Source: Tamarix chinensis
Lineage: Eukaryota; Streptophyta; Magnoliopsida; Caryophyllales; Tamaricaceae
Length of the DNA stretch: 64,000 bases
Assembly (NCBI GenBank): GCA_030549775.1
Contig: CM060173.1
Coordinates: forward strand, 43,827,110 to 43,891,109
Direction of reading: 5' to 3'
How positions within the stretch are numbered: position 1 is the first letter of the stretch; each line of letters opens with the position of its first letter. Of the stretch, positions 35,684 to 47,238 are shown in pieces. The position numbers were made by a program, and so were the translations under genes. A model generated the notes under the pieces. It did no database searches. It was not told the origin of the DNA and saw only the letters and a list, made by a program, of their open reading frames with translations.

Positions 35684-36640
35684 GTATGTTGGATTACTTT
35701 TTTTTTTCTTGTTTCTCTACTGGGATTTGGTTTTCATTATAATATTAATAGATTGATCCGAATAATTTCTTCTTCTTATTATTATTATTTTTATATGCTT
35801 TGATTGGAGACGCTGTATGTATAGCTTTCTCTTCCATTATGTATCCAGTAAGTCAGAGATAGAAACATGAAATTTTCAAGATGCATTTGCCAATTATGCA
35901 TAAACTAGATGTTTAAACATACTTTTAGCGGATTTCTAGCGGTAACTACACCTACATAATATAGGGTATATATATACCTTGGAAATTTTTTGTTCTTAAC
36001 AGCCTTTTGACCATATTTCCTCCATCTATATCCATTGTTAAGTATATCAACTTGACTCCTAATCTAAAACACATATCCTTCTTTCTTCATCTTCTTGTAA
36101 TGACTGCTCTTTCTACTACTATCATCATTGTAATTTTTTCAACCCAACGGTTTGCTTGATTGTTGTTTTGAAATGAGGTTATGTGCTAATCACTTCATTT
36201 TTAATACTAGTATTTGATTGTTTTTGGACTTTTGTAGCTAAGGCAGGTATTGGTAATTGAAATTGCAAGTTAAAAAATTGGAATTACATGCATATTAAAA
36301 GACACCACATCAGTTAAATAATATCCTAGGTGAATTTACATTAATCTAATTGAGTTACATGCATATTTTTTCAAGGAATACATCTTGATAATTATCTAAG
36401 AAAATATTGAAGACGCATAAGTCGTTGGAGATGCTAAATAGGATGGGAATGAAGAGGATGGTAATTGGTATGTTAATGAAGATGTCTTATATGTTAGCAT
36501 AGGTTACAATTTGTATATATATTATACCTATACGACTATTATCATTTTGATAGTTAAACTAAAGAATGATGATTATGTATGGTGTACTACATTTTATATA
36601 AAGATAAGTTATTGTTATAAGTAAATATTGCTACAACAGG
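35684..36640 (+). other. Intron-like and AT-rich filler in the CACTA element
   Basis: Starts with a plausible intron (GTATGTT) after the HAK/KUP exon. No later exon is recognisable. The rest is low-complexity A/T sequence. Confidence 0.5.
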
Positions 36641-36674
36641 TATTATGGACATTATTTTCATTTTACTAACAGAT

Positions 36675-36712
<38 letters not shown>

Positions 36713-37050
36713 ATATATAATTTTAGCAACTGATATAATTTTATAGATACTACTTTTAGTAACAGATTATCTTTTGTTGGTAATAGTTTTAGTCACAGAT
36801 ATTGTTTTGTGGACAATACTTTTAGTCGGAGATATCATTTTGTGGTTAATACTTTTACTCATAGATATAATTGTGGGTATAAATTTTACCAACAGATCTT
36901 ACGTATCTGTGGGTAAAACTTTTAAGCACAGAGTTTTAACCCACAGATTTGTCACAGAAAAATTTCTATTGGTAAAAAACTTTTGCCAACAGAAATATGG
37001 CTTTTACCAACAGATAAGGCCTGTTGGCAAAAGTCAATTATTTTGTAGTG
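36640..37050 (+). repeat. CACTA right subterminal repeats and terminus
   Basis: An AT dinucleotide run (36672-36720) is followed by repeated TTTTAGTxACAGAT and TTTTACCAACAGAT motifs in both orientations. The element ends with AATTATTTTGTAGTG at 37050. Confidence 0.85.
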
Positions 37051-38993
37051 TGTATGTGATGATATGTGTTGTGACCCTATAAGACATGCATAACGAGGAT
37101 GTTGATGTGGTTTATGTAGGAGAAAGGATGAAAAAGGAGGATGGGGGAAGAATTTGACCAAAGGATGTGAGTTGACCTAAGTATTATAATGATCCATAAG
37201 TGGAAGAGAAAAATATAATTTATTGTTTCGTGAGGGAGAATCTAATTTATGGTCTTGTATGGGAGAATCGATTTTATGGTTTTGTATGGTTTGAATTTAG
37301 GGTTTGGTATGGATGAATCTTTGGTTCCTATATTGTTTGAATCTAGGGTTTAGTATGGATGAATCTTTGGTTTTGTGTGGATTGAATTTAGGGTTGGTAA
37401 GGATGAATCTTCGGTTTGGAATGGATTGAATTTAGGGTTTGCTATGGACGAATCTTTGGGCTTTATATGGTTTGAATCTAGGGTTTCGTATGGATGAACC
37501 TAGGGTTTGCATGAAAAATTTGAATGGCTACATGGGATGTGTAACTTTTCCATGGGCGTGAATTTTACGTACGAATCATTGATTTGGGATGTGAGGAAGT
37601 TAATGTAAATGTTGTTTAGGTTTTTGAATACTTTGGGTGAAAAATATTATGTGGAGCAATATAAGGGTGCGTAGGAGAACGAGCTAGGGTTTGTGTGGAC
37701 AATTAGGGTTTGTCGTGGTTGCTTAGGGTTTTTGTGCTATCATGTGTATTTAGTGGTTAAATTGTAATTATGAGGATGCAATCTATAATTTGTGATGTGT
37801 GAAGTGTAAATGTAATGATTTATGCATGTCCAGGGTGAAAGATTTTGAATAAGATACTTAAGACACTAATCATTTAAGTTGCAAGATTATTGAGCCGTGT
37901 CTAGCCAATCCATCGGTAAGGAATAGTGGTTAGGGTTCTTACCCTATAAGTGACCGATCCACCGGCAAAAAATAGTGATGTGGACTTTGTCCCACAAGTG
38001 ACTAGCTCACCGGCAATAATAGTAGGGTGACTTCAGCTCAATAAACACAAACTAGAGTTTGCTAAGGAACTTAAAAGATACTAATTACTTACAGTGGAAC
38101 ACCATATGAGTAGGAACTAGCTGATCCACCGGTAAGGAATAGTGGTGTGGACTATTGTCCCACAGGTGACCAATCCACCGGTGAATAATAGTGGTGTGGA
38201 TTTTGTCCCACAAGTGACCGGCCCACTAGCAGTAATAGTGGGGTGTTCTTGTACTTACATGGATTTGATAAAAAGGTATGGTGTGTATCAATTTTTGATC
38301 AAGGATTAATTAAAAAATTAATCTGGTATATAATTGGGCCTTTATGTATATGTCTGAATGATTGTTTGATATTATGTTATCATGATGATTTTTATGTTCT
38401 TTTTATTCTTTTGCATTATTTTATGTTCTTATGTGTTGGCCTTAGTGCTCGGTTACTTTGCTTAGTATGTAGTGTACTGATCACTCGTTTCATGGGTGCT
38501 GCTCATTCCCATGAGTAGTATACCCTTCTGACTTTGTGCAGGTGGGCGAGACATCAGTGGGGGCTAAGTGTTGAGCTAAGGTGTGGGCTCAAAGTTCAAG
38601 AGTGTCGTGGCTATTTTTACTCTTCTTGTTATTTTATTTTTCTTCTACTAATTCTATTTGTATTGGAGTTATCTTTTGTGATTTATTACTTTGTGTTCAG
38701 TATGTGGGATGGAAATTTTAACAGTTGTACAATTATATCTCGTTGTGATTATTATTTATAATTCTTTACGTGTACTCTGATTTCTAACTTATTATCTCTT
38801 TAATTCATTTTATGAAATCTTGGTTTATGTTTTATAATAATCTTTTTAGCCTTAGCACTTGGTACTGAAACGATCGAAGAGAACTGATTTGGTACTAAGT
38901 GTGGCGGTAACATCCCTAGAATTCACAGGTTTTAAATTAAGTATTTTAATAACTTCTACCTTAAAAAAAAGTAGTGAATTTTGGGGTGTTACA
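37051..38993 (+). repeat. LTR C segment 4
   Basis: Resumes after the TGT duplication with GATATGTGTTGTGACCCTA, as in LTR D (28420). Then come the GGATGAATCTTTGG minisatellite (37230-37500), the hairpin array (37895-38245), the block AGTATGTAGTGTACTGATCA (38464-38483), and the LTR end AGTGAATTTTGGGGTGTTACA. Confidence 0.85.
37895..38245 (+). repeat. Hairpin-unit array in LTR C
   Basis: Units like those of LTR D but with different arms: TAGGGT-TCTT-ACCCTA (37931-37946, perfect), and three TGTGGAC...GTCCCACA stems (near 37979-37996, 38146-38164 and 38203-38222) with one bulged C. Each is preceded by CCACCGG...AATAGTG. Confidence 0.75.
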
Positions 38994-39163
38994 GAGTGAC
39001 TTCATCTATGCTAGGATTTAGGTGAAGAGTAACTGTTATATGGTCGATGTATTTAAGGGGATACCTTTTTTGGACTCTTGATCCATAATATCCCTTCTTT
39101 TGTATCTTTTATTGTTAACTCGGAGTGAGGCCCAAAACTCAGTAGTTTACTATAAATGTTCTT
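38994..39163 (+). mobile_element. Host gypsy 3' LTR, segment 3
   Basis: Begins with the second GAGTG and matches LTR A near 2983-3110 (GGATAC, GGACTCTTGATCCATAA). Ends with TTCTT, the duplicated target of LTR E. Confidence 0.8.
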
Positions 39164-40784
39164 TGTAATACCCCAAAAATCCAAAATTTGGAATTATGGC
39201 AAATAATGGTTTATTAGAGAAAATTTAAGAAAATAGGTTACTTTATTAAATAAAGAGGAAATTAATTGAGGAAAATAAAGATAAATCAATAAATAAATTA
39301 TTTATAAAATTTTAGACATTTTACTAATTAAAATGAAAGTGGAGGAAAATTACCCAAAATAGCCAAAATTAATCTAAGAATAGAATTAAATTATCATCTA
39401 AATAATTTTTAAATATTCAAGAAAATAAATATATATATATTTAAATGAATAATAACCCAAAAACATTCTAAAGAAATTGTGCAAAAATCCAAAACCCTAA
39501 AGAAACCCTTTTTCTCCCTTTTTCCTTTTTCTTTCCTCCCTTTTTCTTCTTTTCTTCTTCCGCCGGAATTGGGCCTCGCCCGACCCAACTCCTTCCCTCT
39601 TTCCTTCCCCTCCCACTCGGCCCAGCGTCGTTCGGCCCCCTTCCCATAATCGCGACGCAGCGTTTCGCCCCTCAATTTGCTGAGACGCCGCGTCGCGCTA
39701 AGTAAAGAGATAGCCATTGCCAGCCTTCAATGCGACACTGCGTTTTCCTCCCACAACCCCCAATACGCCGCGTTTGATTTACGAATTTTATATCCGTTGC
39801 CAAACCGGCCGGTTTCCCCCTATTTTCTTTTCCTCCTAGACCGCCGGTCCAGGAGTCCTCTTTTTCCTCCCCTGCCTGTCGCCTGTTGCCTGCCGCCTGC
39901 CACCTGCCGTCCAGCGTGCTCTCCTACCATTTCCGTCCCTTTCTTCCCCAATTCAACCCACCACTCCCTCACGCGTCCTGCCACCCCTTCCTTTTTCGAA
40001 AAATAGCCAAACGTACCCTACAAATCGCAGGGCACGTGACGCTGCCACCGCCGACCGGCCACCTGCCGCGCCTGCTCCGCGTGCCACCTCCCTTCCTCTC
40101 GTCGTCTTCCTCCCCCATGGCCTATAAATACCCCCTCCCAAACAGCCACAACAAGTCCCTCCCTCTGGACCTTGCGAAACCTTGCCTCGCCGCCGCTAGA
40201 ACAGACGTCGTTTCCACTGCCTCCAGCCACCGCCGAGACCACCTCTACCCACCAAACTCCTCCTTGCGCCACCCCCACGCAATCAAACAACCACCGCTGC
40301 CCTTCCTACCCCGCACGAGCCACCATGATCATGCGAAGGTACCTGCCAAAAAAGAACGCCGCCACCACCTTGCGCCACCCTCTACCACCACCACCGCAGT
40401 AATCAACCCACGTCCCACCTCCCAAAGTAACCAGCAGGCCTTCCCCTACCTCCCCACAACTTTATCTCCCCCTGCCTCCCTCTCCTTCTACCTCCACCTC
40501 TCTCCACCACCCTCGGCCGCCGCGCCAACCACTGCACGCCGCCACCCCTTGCCACGCCACCACCCTCATTCCACTTCCCTTCACCTGCTAATCCTTCCCC
40601 CACCTCAAACTTCTCCTTTCCTCCTCCCATTTAACCTCCACCTGAATCTTTCCCTCTCTTCTCCTCCTCTAGCGCCGCCGGCGTCGCCGCCACGTGCCGC
40701 CGCCGGACCACCACCGACCCTAGGTGGTCTTCCACTCATCCCAAACCTTAACCTTCTTTTATATAGCTACTACTAAGTCTAACT

Positions 40785-41050
40785 AATATTAATGTTATTA
40801 TACTTATTATCATCATTATTATTATTCCTTTCATTATTATTATTAGTATTACTTTTATTATTATTAATATTACTAATATTATTATCTCTGTTATTAAAGT
40901 TATCATTTTTACCAACACCATCATCCCTTCGAACCTTAGCTTCTATTATACTTAAATTTAGTGTTATTATTATAATTATTGGTATTAACATTATTATTAT
41001 TATTATTCTTACTATTATTATTATTATTATCATTATCACCCTTAGGAATA
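40785..41050 (+). repeat. (ATT)n microsatellite in LTR E
   Basis: ATT-rich repeat with interruptions, directly after the CT-rich tract, as in LTRs C and D. Confidence 0.85.
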
Positions 41051-41428
41051 GTTACTTGTAATATTGTGACATTATAATATTATTATTTCAAATATAACGC
41101 CATTAATAGACTTGGCCTTAAAACGCTAGGGTTTCTATCACTAGACATTAGTGTCACTATTTTATTAATACTAACACTATTTTCCTATAGTTAGCATAAA
41201 CCCTATCATTACAAGATTAGAACTAATGGATTTAATAAAATAAGTGTAACAATAAGTATCAAAATAAATACATTTTGACTACTAATATTTAGTATACTAA
41301 TTCTAAGGTAAAAACCCTAGTTTTTGTATAATACCCTCTTTAGTAATAAAAACTCTAATCCTAAACTAGAATAAGGAATTATGGTACTTATAAGGGAAAC
41401 TAATACTTAGCATTTCCCCCTTTTATAG

Positions 41429-41490
41429 GTAATCCCGACCAAAGCCCTAGGGAGTTAGAGGAGCGTGCTCCAAGCCCGGCATCGCCTTAG
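41429..41490 (+). other. Exon-like conserved block in LTR E
   Basis: Bounded by TTTTATAG and CCTTAG/GTAAGG. Contains CCAAAGCCCTAGGGAG and GAGCGTGCTCC, as in the LTR C and D blocks. Confidence 0.5.
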
Positions 41491-41749
41491 GTAAGGACGA
41501 AGCTAATGGCCTTGTGCTATGTGTGACATGGATGTGTTGAATGTTGTGTATGCCATGCTATGCCATGTATTATATGATTTGTGGATAACTTGTCTTATGT
41601 GTAGCGCAGCTTGGAGATTGAGGTATGTTGTATGTGCTTCTGTGACATGAGCATGACATTTATATGTATGATGTTTATGATGTATTATGTTATGGCCCTC
41701 TAGGACATACATATTAGGATAAATAGTAATATGAGTTGGGAACCACCAT

Positions 41750-42150
41750 GGGAGTCTCAAAGTTTGTATGATGGTATTAATGTTCTAGGGCAGTACTAAG
41801 GGTTCGTATGGTGGTATTAGGGTTTGTATGGTGGTATTATGGTCGGTATGGTGGTATTAGGGTTTGCATGGTGGTATTAGGGTTCGTATGGTGGTATTAA
41901 TGATTGCACAGTGGTACTAATGGCTTATGGTGGTATTAGGGTTTGTATGGTGTTATTTGTGATCTTATGGAGGTATTAATGTTGTATGGTGGTATTAGGG
42001 TTTGTATGGTGGTATTAATGTTCGTATGGTGGTATTAATGATTGCATAGTGGTATTAATGGCTTATGGTGGTATTAGGGTTTGCGTGGTGGTGTTATGGT
42101 TTGTATGGTGGTATTAGGGTTTGCATGGTGGAGTTAGGGTTTTTGCATGG
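41750..42150 (+). repeat. 20-bp minisatellite in LTR E
   Basis: About 18 copies of GGTTTGTATGGTGGTATTAG with variants (ATTGCATAGTGG, TGTTCGTATGG). A short higher-order repeat is visible, since the block 41850-41950 resembles 41990-42085. Confidence 0.88.
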
Positions 42151-42529
42151 GAGTTAATGATTGTACGGGATTAGGTCTTGGAGTGATTAACTCTGGGACG
42201 TTGTGATTAAGTAGCGTTGGAGTAACTTATCGTGATTGTTGAGGATAATTAAGGTTTGGGATGGCTAAGTATGGTGGTTATGGTAAAATAGGGATAAGAG
42301 TGGTTAACCATGGGTTGTTGTGGACAATTAGGGTTGGTTATGACTACTTGGAGTTGTCTGGCGTTATCATGTGTATTATTGATTAAAGTGTAGTTATGAA
42401 TGTGGAATTTTATCGTTTGGGACATGTAAAGCATAAAGAGAATGATTTATGCATATCCTTGGTGAAAACCTTTTGAATAAGATATGTTAAGACATTAACT
42501 ACTTACAGAGAAAGATGTTGAGCCGAACC

Positions 42530-42865
42530 CAGACCGGTCCACCGGCAAATAATAGTGGCAGGGTATGTTACCCTCGTGACCGGTCCACCGGCTATAATAG
42601 TGGCAGGGCATAGCCCTCGTGACCGTTCCACAGGCTATAATAGTGGGGGATTCCGTGCTCAACAAACTAATTAGAATGAGGATAAGACATGGGAAAGATA
42701 CTAATATTTACAGTGGAACACCTTGTGAGTCGGAGCCAGACCGGTCCACCGGCAAATAATAGTGGCAGGGTATGTTACCCTCATGACCGGTCCACTGGCT
42801 ATAATAGTGGCAGGGCATGGCCCTCGTGACCGTTCCACCGGCTATAATAGTGGGGTTCCCGCACT
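42530..42865 (+). repeat. Hairpin-unit array in LTR E
   Basis: Two sets of three units, GACCGGTCCACCGGC, ATAATAGTGG, then GGGTA-TGT-TACCC (42561-42573 and 42768-42780) or GGGC-ATA/ATG-GCCC (42606-42616 and 42813-42823). CCACCGG and GTGG arms add a second stem, and GACCGGTC is itself a palindrome. Confidence 0.8.
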
Positions 42866-43530
42866 CACACGGACTATTAAAGAATATGTGTGGAATGAAC
42901 GTATTATTAATGAGAAATGAGGAATAGGTCACAAAAAAGTATTCAGGCCTTATCTTGCTGGTTATCGCATGTTGTTTATATGACTGTGCTACGTATGTTA
43001 TGTTGTATGATTGTATGCTTGGCCTTAGCGCACTAGCGCCCTTACTCATTATTAGACCCGTACTGATACTATCTTGATTGAATGGGTCCTGTGATGATCC
43101 ACCGATGGTGGGGAGCAGACCTCCTATGTAGGTTTGATCGGTTACTAATTGTGGGGTGGAAGGCTTGGCTTGAGTAAGTAGGCGATCCGGATATTGGTCC
43201 CTTGGGATCTGTTTTATTTGGCTATATTTTGTACTACGCTTCTTGTTTTGAAACCGTACTCTAAGTTGTATTCCTAAACGATATTTTAACTGTTGTTGAC
43301 TCGTGGTTTTCGTGAATGGTCTATATTAACTATGGACCTATGTTTTGATGACTCTTACTTAATGATTGTTTAGTTTAGCCTTAGCACTTAGTATCGGAAC
43401 GGTAGGAGTGAACCGGTCTAGTACTAAGTGTGGCGGTAATACCCCCAAGTTTATGGTTTTAATTCTTTCGCTTCCGCTAAAACCTTTGTCCTAAACGAAA
43501 TTTTTCAGTAGTAAATTTGGGGGTGTTACA

Positions 43531-43702
43531 TTCTTTTGTTGCTAATTTCGTTATGTTACTTGAAATGTTTTAGCCTTGTGATTGATGTAAGGATATTTGC
43601 ATAAGCCATAATTATATCAATCATGGTGGTAACCCCCAATATTCTACATAATTAATTATGTTGTAAAATAAAAAAATTAGTAGTAAAAATTAGGGTGTTA
43701 CA
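43531..43702 (+). mobile_element. Host gypsy 3' LTR, segment 4 (end)
   Basis: Begins with the second TTCTT and matches LTR A near 3150-3316: GCCTTGTGATTGATGTAAGG, then TAGTAGTAAAAATTAGGGTGTTACA. It ends at 43702. Confidence 0.85.
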
Positions 43703-43859
43703 TAAGCCTTAATTCTCCTTACCTCTCTACCCGAGAGTTGGGATACTCTCTTCATCAGTCTTAGAAAATTATCCCCAGCAGGTACAGTCACAACGTATAG
43801 CATCTCTAACAATTTAATTAACGAATAATCTTAGAAAAAGGAACGTGGAATCTCTAAAA

Positions 43860-44280
43860 AATTTGGGGTAAATGTCATAGAGACTAGGGGAAAAATGAAA
43901 CCCAAGAAATGGGTAGAACCAAAGGCCATGAAAAGTCAAGAGGGTGGTCTAAATCATGCCTATGGATTACTGGCTACTATTGTGGTAAACTAGGTCATAA
44001 GAGGGTGGAATGCCAAAATCTGAAGAGAGGAATATCAAGCCCGACAAAATCGACCCAAAGAAGAAGGAAGAAGAGAACATCACAATCGTTTTGGAGCCGA
44101 AGGATGACATTGATGATGTCTTTATATTTGGGGAAGAAAATTATCTTAACCTTGCTAAAGATGATAGTACATGGATAGTTTATTTAGGTGCCATTTCCAT
44201 GTCACCCTACAAGGAGAATACTTTGGTAATTTTAAGATGGGAACAAGGTAATAGGCAAGATCATGGGCATAGGTAACATA
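43860..44280 (+). pseudogene. copia Gag zinc knuckle and protease remnant
   Basis: GYYCGKLGHKRVEC (about 43970-44012) is the CX2CX4HX4C knuckle with its first Cys changed to Gly. It then reads ECQNLKRG in one frame and MPKSEERNIKPDK in the next. The protease start is STWIVYLGAISM (about 44165-44200), where the family has a DSGA active site, so the catalytic Asp is replaced. Confidence 0.75.
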
Positions 44281-44639
44281 GCCTTGATAACCAATATGGA
44301 ATGTGAGATTGTATTGAAGGATGTGAGACATAATCAAGATATGTGCCCTCAACTTGATATCAACTAAGACAATAGATGACACGAATTACCTACACCAATT
44401 TGGCATTAGGAAATGGAAAGTTACAAGATTTGGTATGATCATTATAAGAGGTAGAAAAGGGAGAAGCTAATATTTCCCATGATAACTTCTACTTGGATTT
44501 GTGGAATAAGAGGCTAGGGTATATAAAAGAGAAGGGTTTATAAATCCTCTCCAAGAGATAAATCTTTCCATATATGAAAGGTAAAATACTCAAACATTGG
44601 ACTCATTATTTGGCTAGAAAATAAAATAGAGTTTCATTT

Positions 44640-45330
44640 AGCAAACCAGGCTAACAACATAGAAGATAACATATTCTTAAATTGGTGCATATTGATGTAT
44701 ATTCTATGGCTGAGAAATCTCTTAGAGGTGCATTATATTTTGTTACTTTTATTGATGACCACTTAAGAAAGGTTGGGTTGTCTTTGTTGAAAATAAAAGA
44801 TTAAGTACTCGAGGCATTCAAGGAGTTCCTTATCGTGGTGGAATGAGAGACTAGGTGAAAGCTCAACTATGTCCTTTTTGATAACAGCGGAGAGTATAGT
44901 GGCTCTTTCGAAGCCCATTTCAAGAACTATGGCATTAGACTTGAGAAGAAATCACCAAAGACACCACAGCTGAATGGTGTGGCTAAGAGAATGAACCACA
45001 CAATTGAGGAAAGGTTTTGTTACATGCTCTCTCATGCCAAACTCTCTAAGTCATTGTGGAGAGGAGCCATCTACATTATTAACCATTCTCCCTCATGTCT
45101 TTTAGATAGAAATATCTCAAAGGAGGTATGGATGAGAAGAAAGGTCTCATATGATACGTTTAAGGTGTCTAGTCATCACTAATTTTTCAACATTCCTAAA
45201 GACAAAAGATAGAAGCTTGATTCAAAGACCAAGTAGTGCATCTATCTTGGCTTACCTCAAGATGAGTTAGGATATCACCTATAGGATCTAATGGCCAAAA
45301 GAATCATAAGAATTTGAGGTGTTGTATTCC
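44640..45330 (+). pseudogene. copia integrase, broken, catalytic Glu lost
   Basis: Core pieces: VHIDVYSMAEKSLRGALYFVTFIDDH (about 44685-44765) and LFDNSGEYSG (near 44872-44905). PQLNGVAKRMNHTIEERF follows (44965-45018). Plant copia integrases have NGVAERMN here, and the Glu is the third catalytic residue, so the AAG codon makes it Lys. MLSHAKLSKSLWRGAIYIINHSPSCLLD follows without a stop to 45182. Confidence 0.85.
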
Positions 45331-46700
45331 TCAAAGACCAAACCATTGAAGACACCAATGAGCTAGAAAAGCCCAGAGTTAGCACTCGACAAGAAGATGA
45401 CCCATCCCCTATGGCACATGATTACTTAGTGGAACAAACTAGCAAGAACAATGATGATGAAGCTGGTACTATACCTAATCAAGGTGATCCCTTGACAGAG
45501 GAAATATAAGAGTCATCAATACAGACTCATGATGATGAGTTTGTCAAGTCTAGTGAGGAATTGGAAAAACCCTAGTTGCCGAGATCAGCTATAGTAGCAT
45601 GATGATCTACCAGATATCGTCTAGATGAGAACATGGCATTCACAAATGAGGGGGAGCCTTAAAGCTACGATGAGGCCATGACTGATCCTCACAAAGAAAA
45701 ATGGACAAAATACATGCAAGAGGAGGTGTAATCTTTACATGAGAACCATACTTATGATCTTGTCAAATTATCGAAAGGAAGGAAAGCCTTGAAGAAAATT
45801 AAATTTACAATATCAAGGTAAGAGAGCACAACCCAAAATTGAGTTAAAAGGCTAGGATAGTGGTCAAAGGGTGTAACAAGAACAAGGGTTTTGATTTTGA
45901 TGAGATATTATCTCTAGTGGTAAAGATTTCATATACCCGCATAATTTTAGATCTAACCACCATACTAAAATTACAGATTGAACAACTCAATGTCTAGACT
46001 GCAATCTTAAATGGAGAACTAGAAGAGGAGATATACATGGAGAAACTTAAGGGGTTTGAAGAACTTGGTAAATAACACATGGTATGTCAATTGAAAAAGA
46101 ACCTCTACAATCTAAAGCAAGTACCTAGACAATGGTATAAGAGGTTTGAATCTTTCATGACTCAATATAACTTCGAGAAGACCTATGTTGACCATTGTTT
46201 CTTTGTGAAGAGGTATGCTACTAGCGATTATATCATACTTTTGCTATATGTTGATGATATGTTAGTTGTTGGGCAAGATAAGAAGAAATTTGCAACTCTT
46301 AACAATCCCTTAGAAAATGATTTGACATAAAAGGTTTGAGACTGAAAAAGTAGATCCTTGGAATGAAGATCACCCGAGATCGTTTAAAAAAGTAATTGTG
46401 CTTATCTCAAGAACGTTAAATCAATAATATTCTTGAAAGGTTTAACTTGCACAAGGCCAAGCCAATTAGTGTTCCACTAGCTGGACATTTCAAGAAAAGT
46501 AAGAAGTAGTGTCTAAAGAATGAGATAGAGAAAGAAGAAATAGAAAATTTCCCATACTCATCTGCAGTTGGTAACCTCACGTATGCTATGGTATGCACCA
46601 GATCTAATATTACGTACATTGTTAGCACAGTTAGCAGATTCTTGCCTAACCCCAAGAAACCACGCTAGGAATTTTTGAAGTGGATACTTTGTTATCTCTG
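45331..46700 (+). pseudogene. copia reverse transcriptase, broken
   Basis: The linker is acidic (45350-45560). RT begins around 45670-45770 (MTDPHKEKWTKYMQEE, then HENHTYDLVKL). Stops fall near 45730, 45790, 45840 and 46074. An open stretch 46079-46330 carries VCQLKKNLYNLKQVPRQWYKRF and an intact YVDD box (LLLYVDDMLVVG, about 46237-46272). The rest is visible to about 46650 (YSSAVGNLTYAMVCTR-type wording). Confidence 0.88.
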
Positions 46701-47205
46701 GGGTACAACTAAGAGGTGTTTATGCTTTGGTGAAGGGAAGCTTGTGCTAGAGGGTTACATAGATGCAAATATGGCAAGAAATGTTGATTCGAGGTAGTAA
46801 ACATCACCTTATATGACTATCTTTTTACAGAGAGTTGCGGCATGACATTTTAAACTTCAAAAGTGTATGGAAATTTGGGCAAATGAGGTAGAGTACATCT
46901 CGGCTATAGAAGCATGCAAGTAAATGTTAAAGATGAAAATTTTCCTCTGTGAGTTAAGACAAGAACAAGAAAGGAGTGTGTTAAAGTGTGAAAACAAGAG
47001 TGCTATACATCTAGCCAAAACTGCAACCTATCACTACCATACAAAAAAATATTGATATTTGATATCATTAGATATGGGATGTGTTAGAAGAAAATCTACT
47101 TAATCTGGACAAAGTTCAAACCAATGATAATTGGTCAGATATGATGACTAAAGTGATACCAACCAAGAAAATCAATGATTATTGTGAAGGTATTGGTGTG
47201 GTGAT
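46700..47205 (+). pseudogene. copia RNase H tail
   Basis: CENKSAIHLAKTATYHYHTK (about 46990-47047) and MLEENLLNLDKVQTNDNWSDMMTKVIP (47081-47160) match the conserved end of copia RNase H and pol. The CSA-type NKSAI box keeps its place. Frameshifts near 47050 break it. Confidence 0.82.
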
Positions 47206-47238
47206 GCCCCTTAAAATAATCAAGAAGGGGGAGATTTT

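Larger units (their letters stand above)
31690..37050 (+). mobile_element. Gene-capturing CACTA (En/Spm) transposon, 5.4 kb, non-autonomous
   Basis: Starts CACTACAAAATAATTGAG and ends with the inverted copy (AATTATTTTGTAGTG at 37050). About 30 terminal bases match with two differences. A perfect 3-bp duplication TGT flanks it (31687-31689, 37051-37053), the correct size for CACTA elements. Subterminal repeats of TTTTACCAACAGAT and its complement fill 31700-31935 and 36640-37050. No transposase is recognisable. The interior instead holds host-gene-like sequence: a CT-rich leader-like segment, intron-like DNA, an unidentified open frame, and one exon of a HAK/KUP potassium transporter. It interrupts LTR C between blocks that are contiguous in LTR D. 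Confidence 0.93.
17156..38993 (+). mobile_element. Solo LTR C, carrying three nested insertions
   Basis: Begins TGAAATGCCCCGAAAATTC and ends AGTGAATTTTGGGGTGTTACA. Perfect 5-bp target duplications GAGTG lie at 17151-17155 and 38994-38998, and LTR A carries the empty site GATGAGTGATTTC. Its four segments (17156-17724, 24617-26068, 30813-31689, 37051-38993) sum to about 4.8 kb after removing the duplications. Together they are colinear with LTR D. No internal region is present. Confidence 0.88.
39164..43530 (+). mobile_element. Solo LTR E, 4.4 kb
   Basis: Begins TGTAATACCCCAAAAATCC and ends AATTTGGGGGTGTTACA. Perfect TTCTT target duplications lie at 39159-39163 and 43531-43535. Its order is AT-rich head, GC-richer CT tract (39500-40740), ATT microsatellite (40785-41040), exon-like block (41429-41490), ATGGTGGTATTAGGG minisatellite (41750-42150), hairpin array (42530-42860), and the CTAAGTGTGGCGGTAATACC block near the end. 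No internal region is present. The large ORF at 39886-40776 is P/S/T/H-rich low-complexity sequence from the CT tract and not a convincing gene. Confidence 0.9.
1..43702 (+). mobile_element. Del/Tekay-like Ty3/gypsy chromovirus, 5' part off window, heavily nested
   Basis: This is the host element for most of the window. Its pol can be followed from the protease-RT linker (1-148) through RT, RNase H, integrase and a C-terminal chromodomain (3317-5904). A polypurine tract at 6061-6073 is followed by a 3' LTR that begins TGTAATACCC at 6074 and ends GGTGTTACA at 43702. Insertions split it at 149-3316, 7265-14953, 17156-38993 and 39164-43530. Without them the 3' LTR is about 3.7 kb and is colinear with LTR A. 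The 5' LTR, gag and protease lie before position 1. Downstream of 43702 is copia gag, so it appears inserted in a copia element. Clade assignment rests on long LTRs plus chromodomain and is an inference. Many stops and frameshifts make it inactive. Confidence 0.85.

Noticed and set aside
39886..40776. Open frame of 296 codons in LTR E
   Set aside because: The product is almost only P, S, T, H and L from a CT-rich tract. Frames are open on both strands, and the tract is a shared LTR component. No domain is visible.
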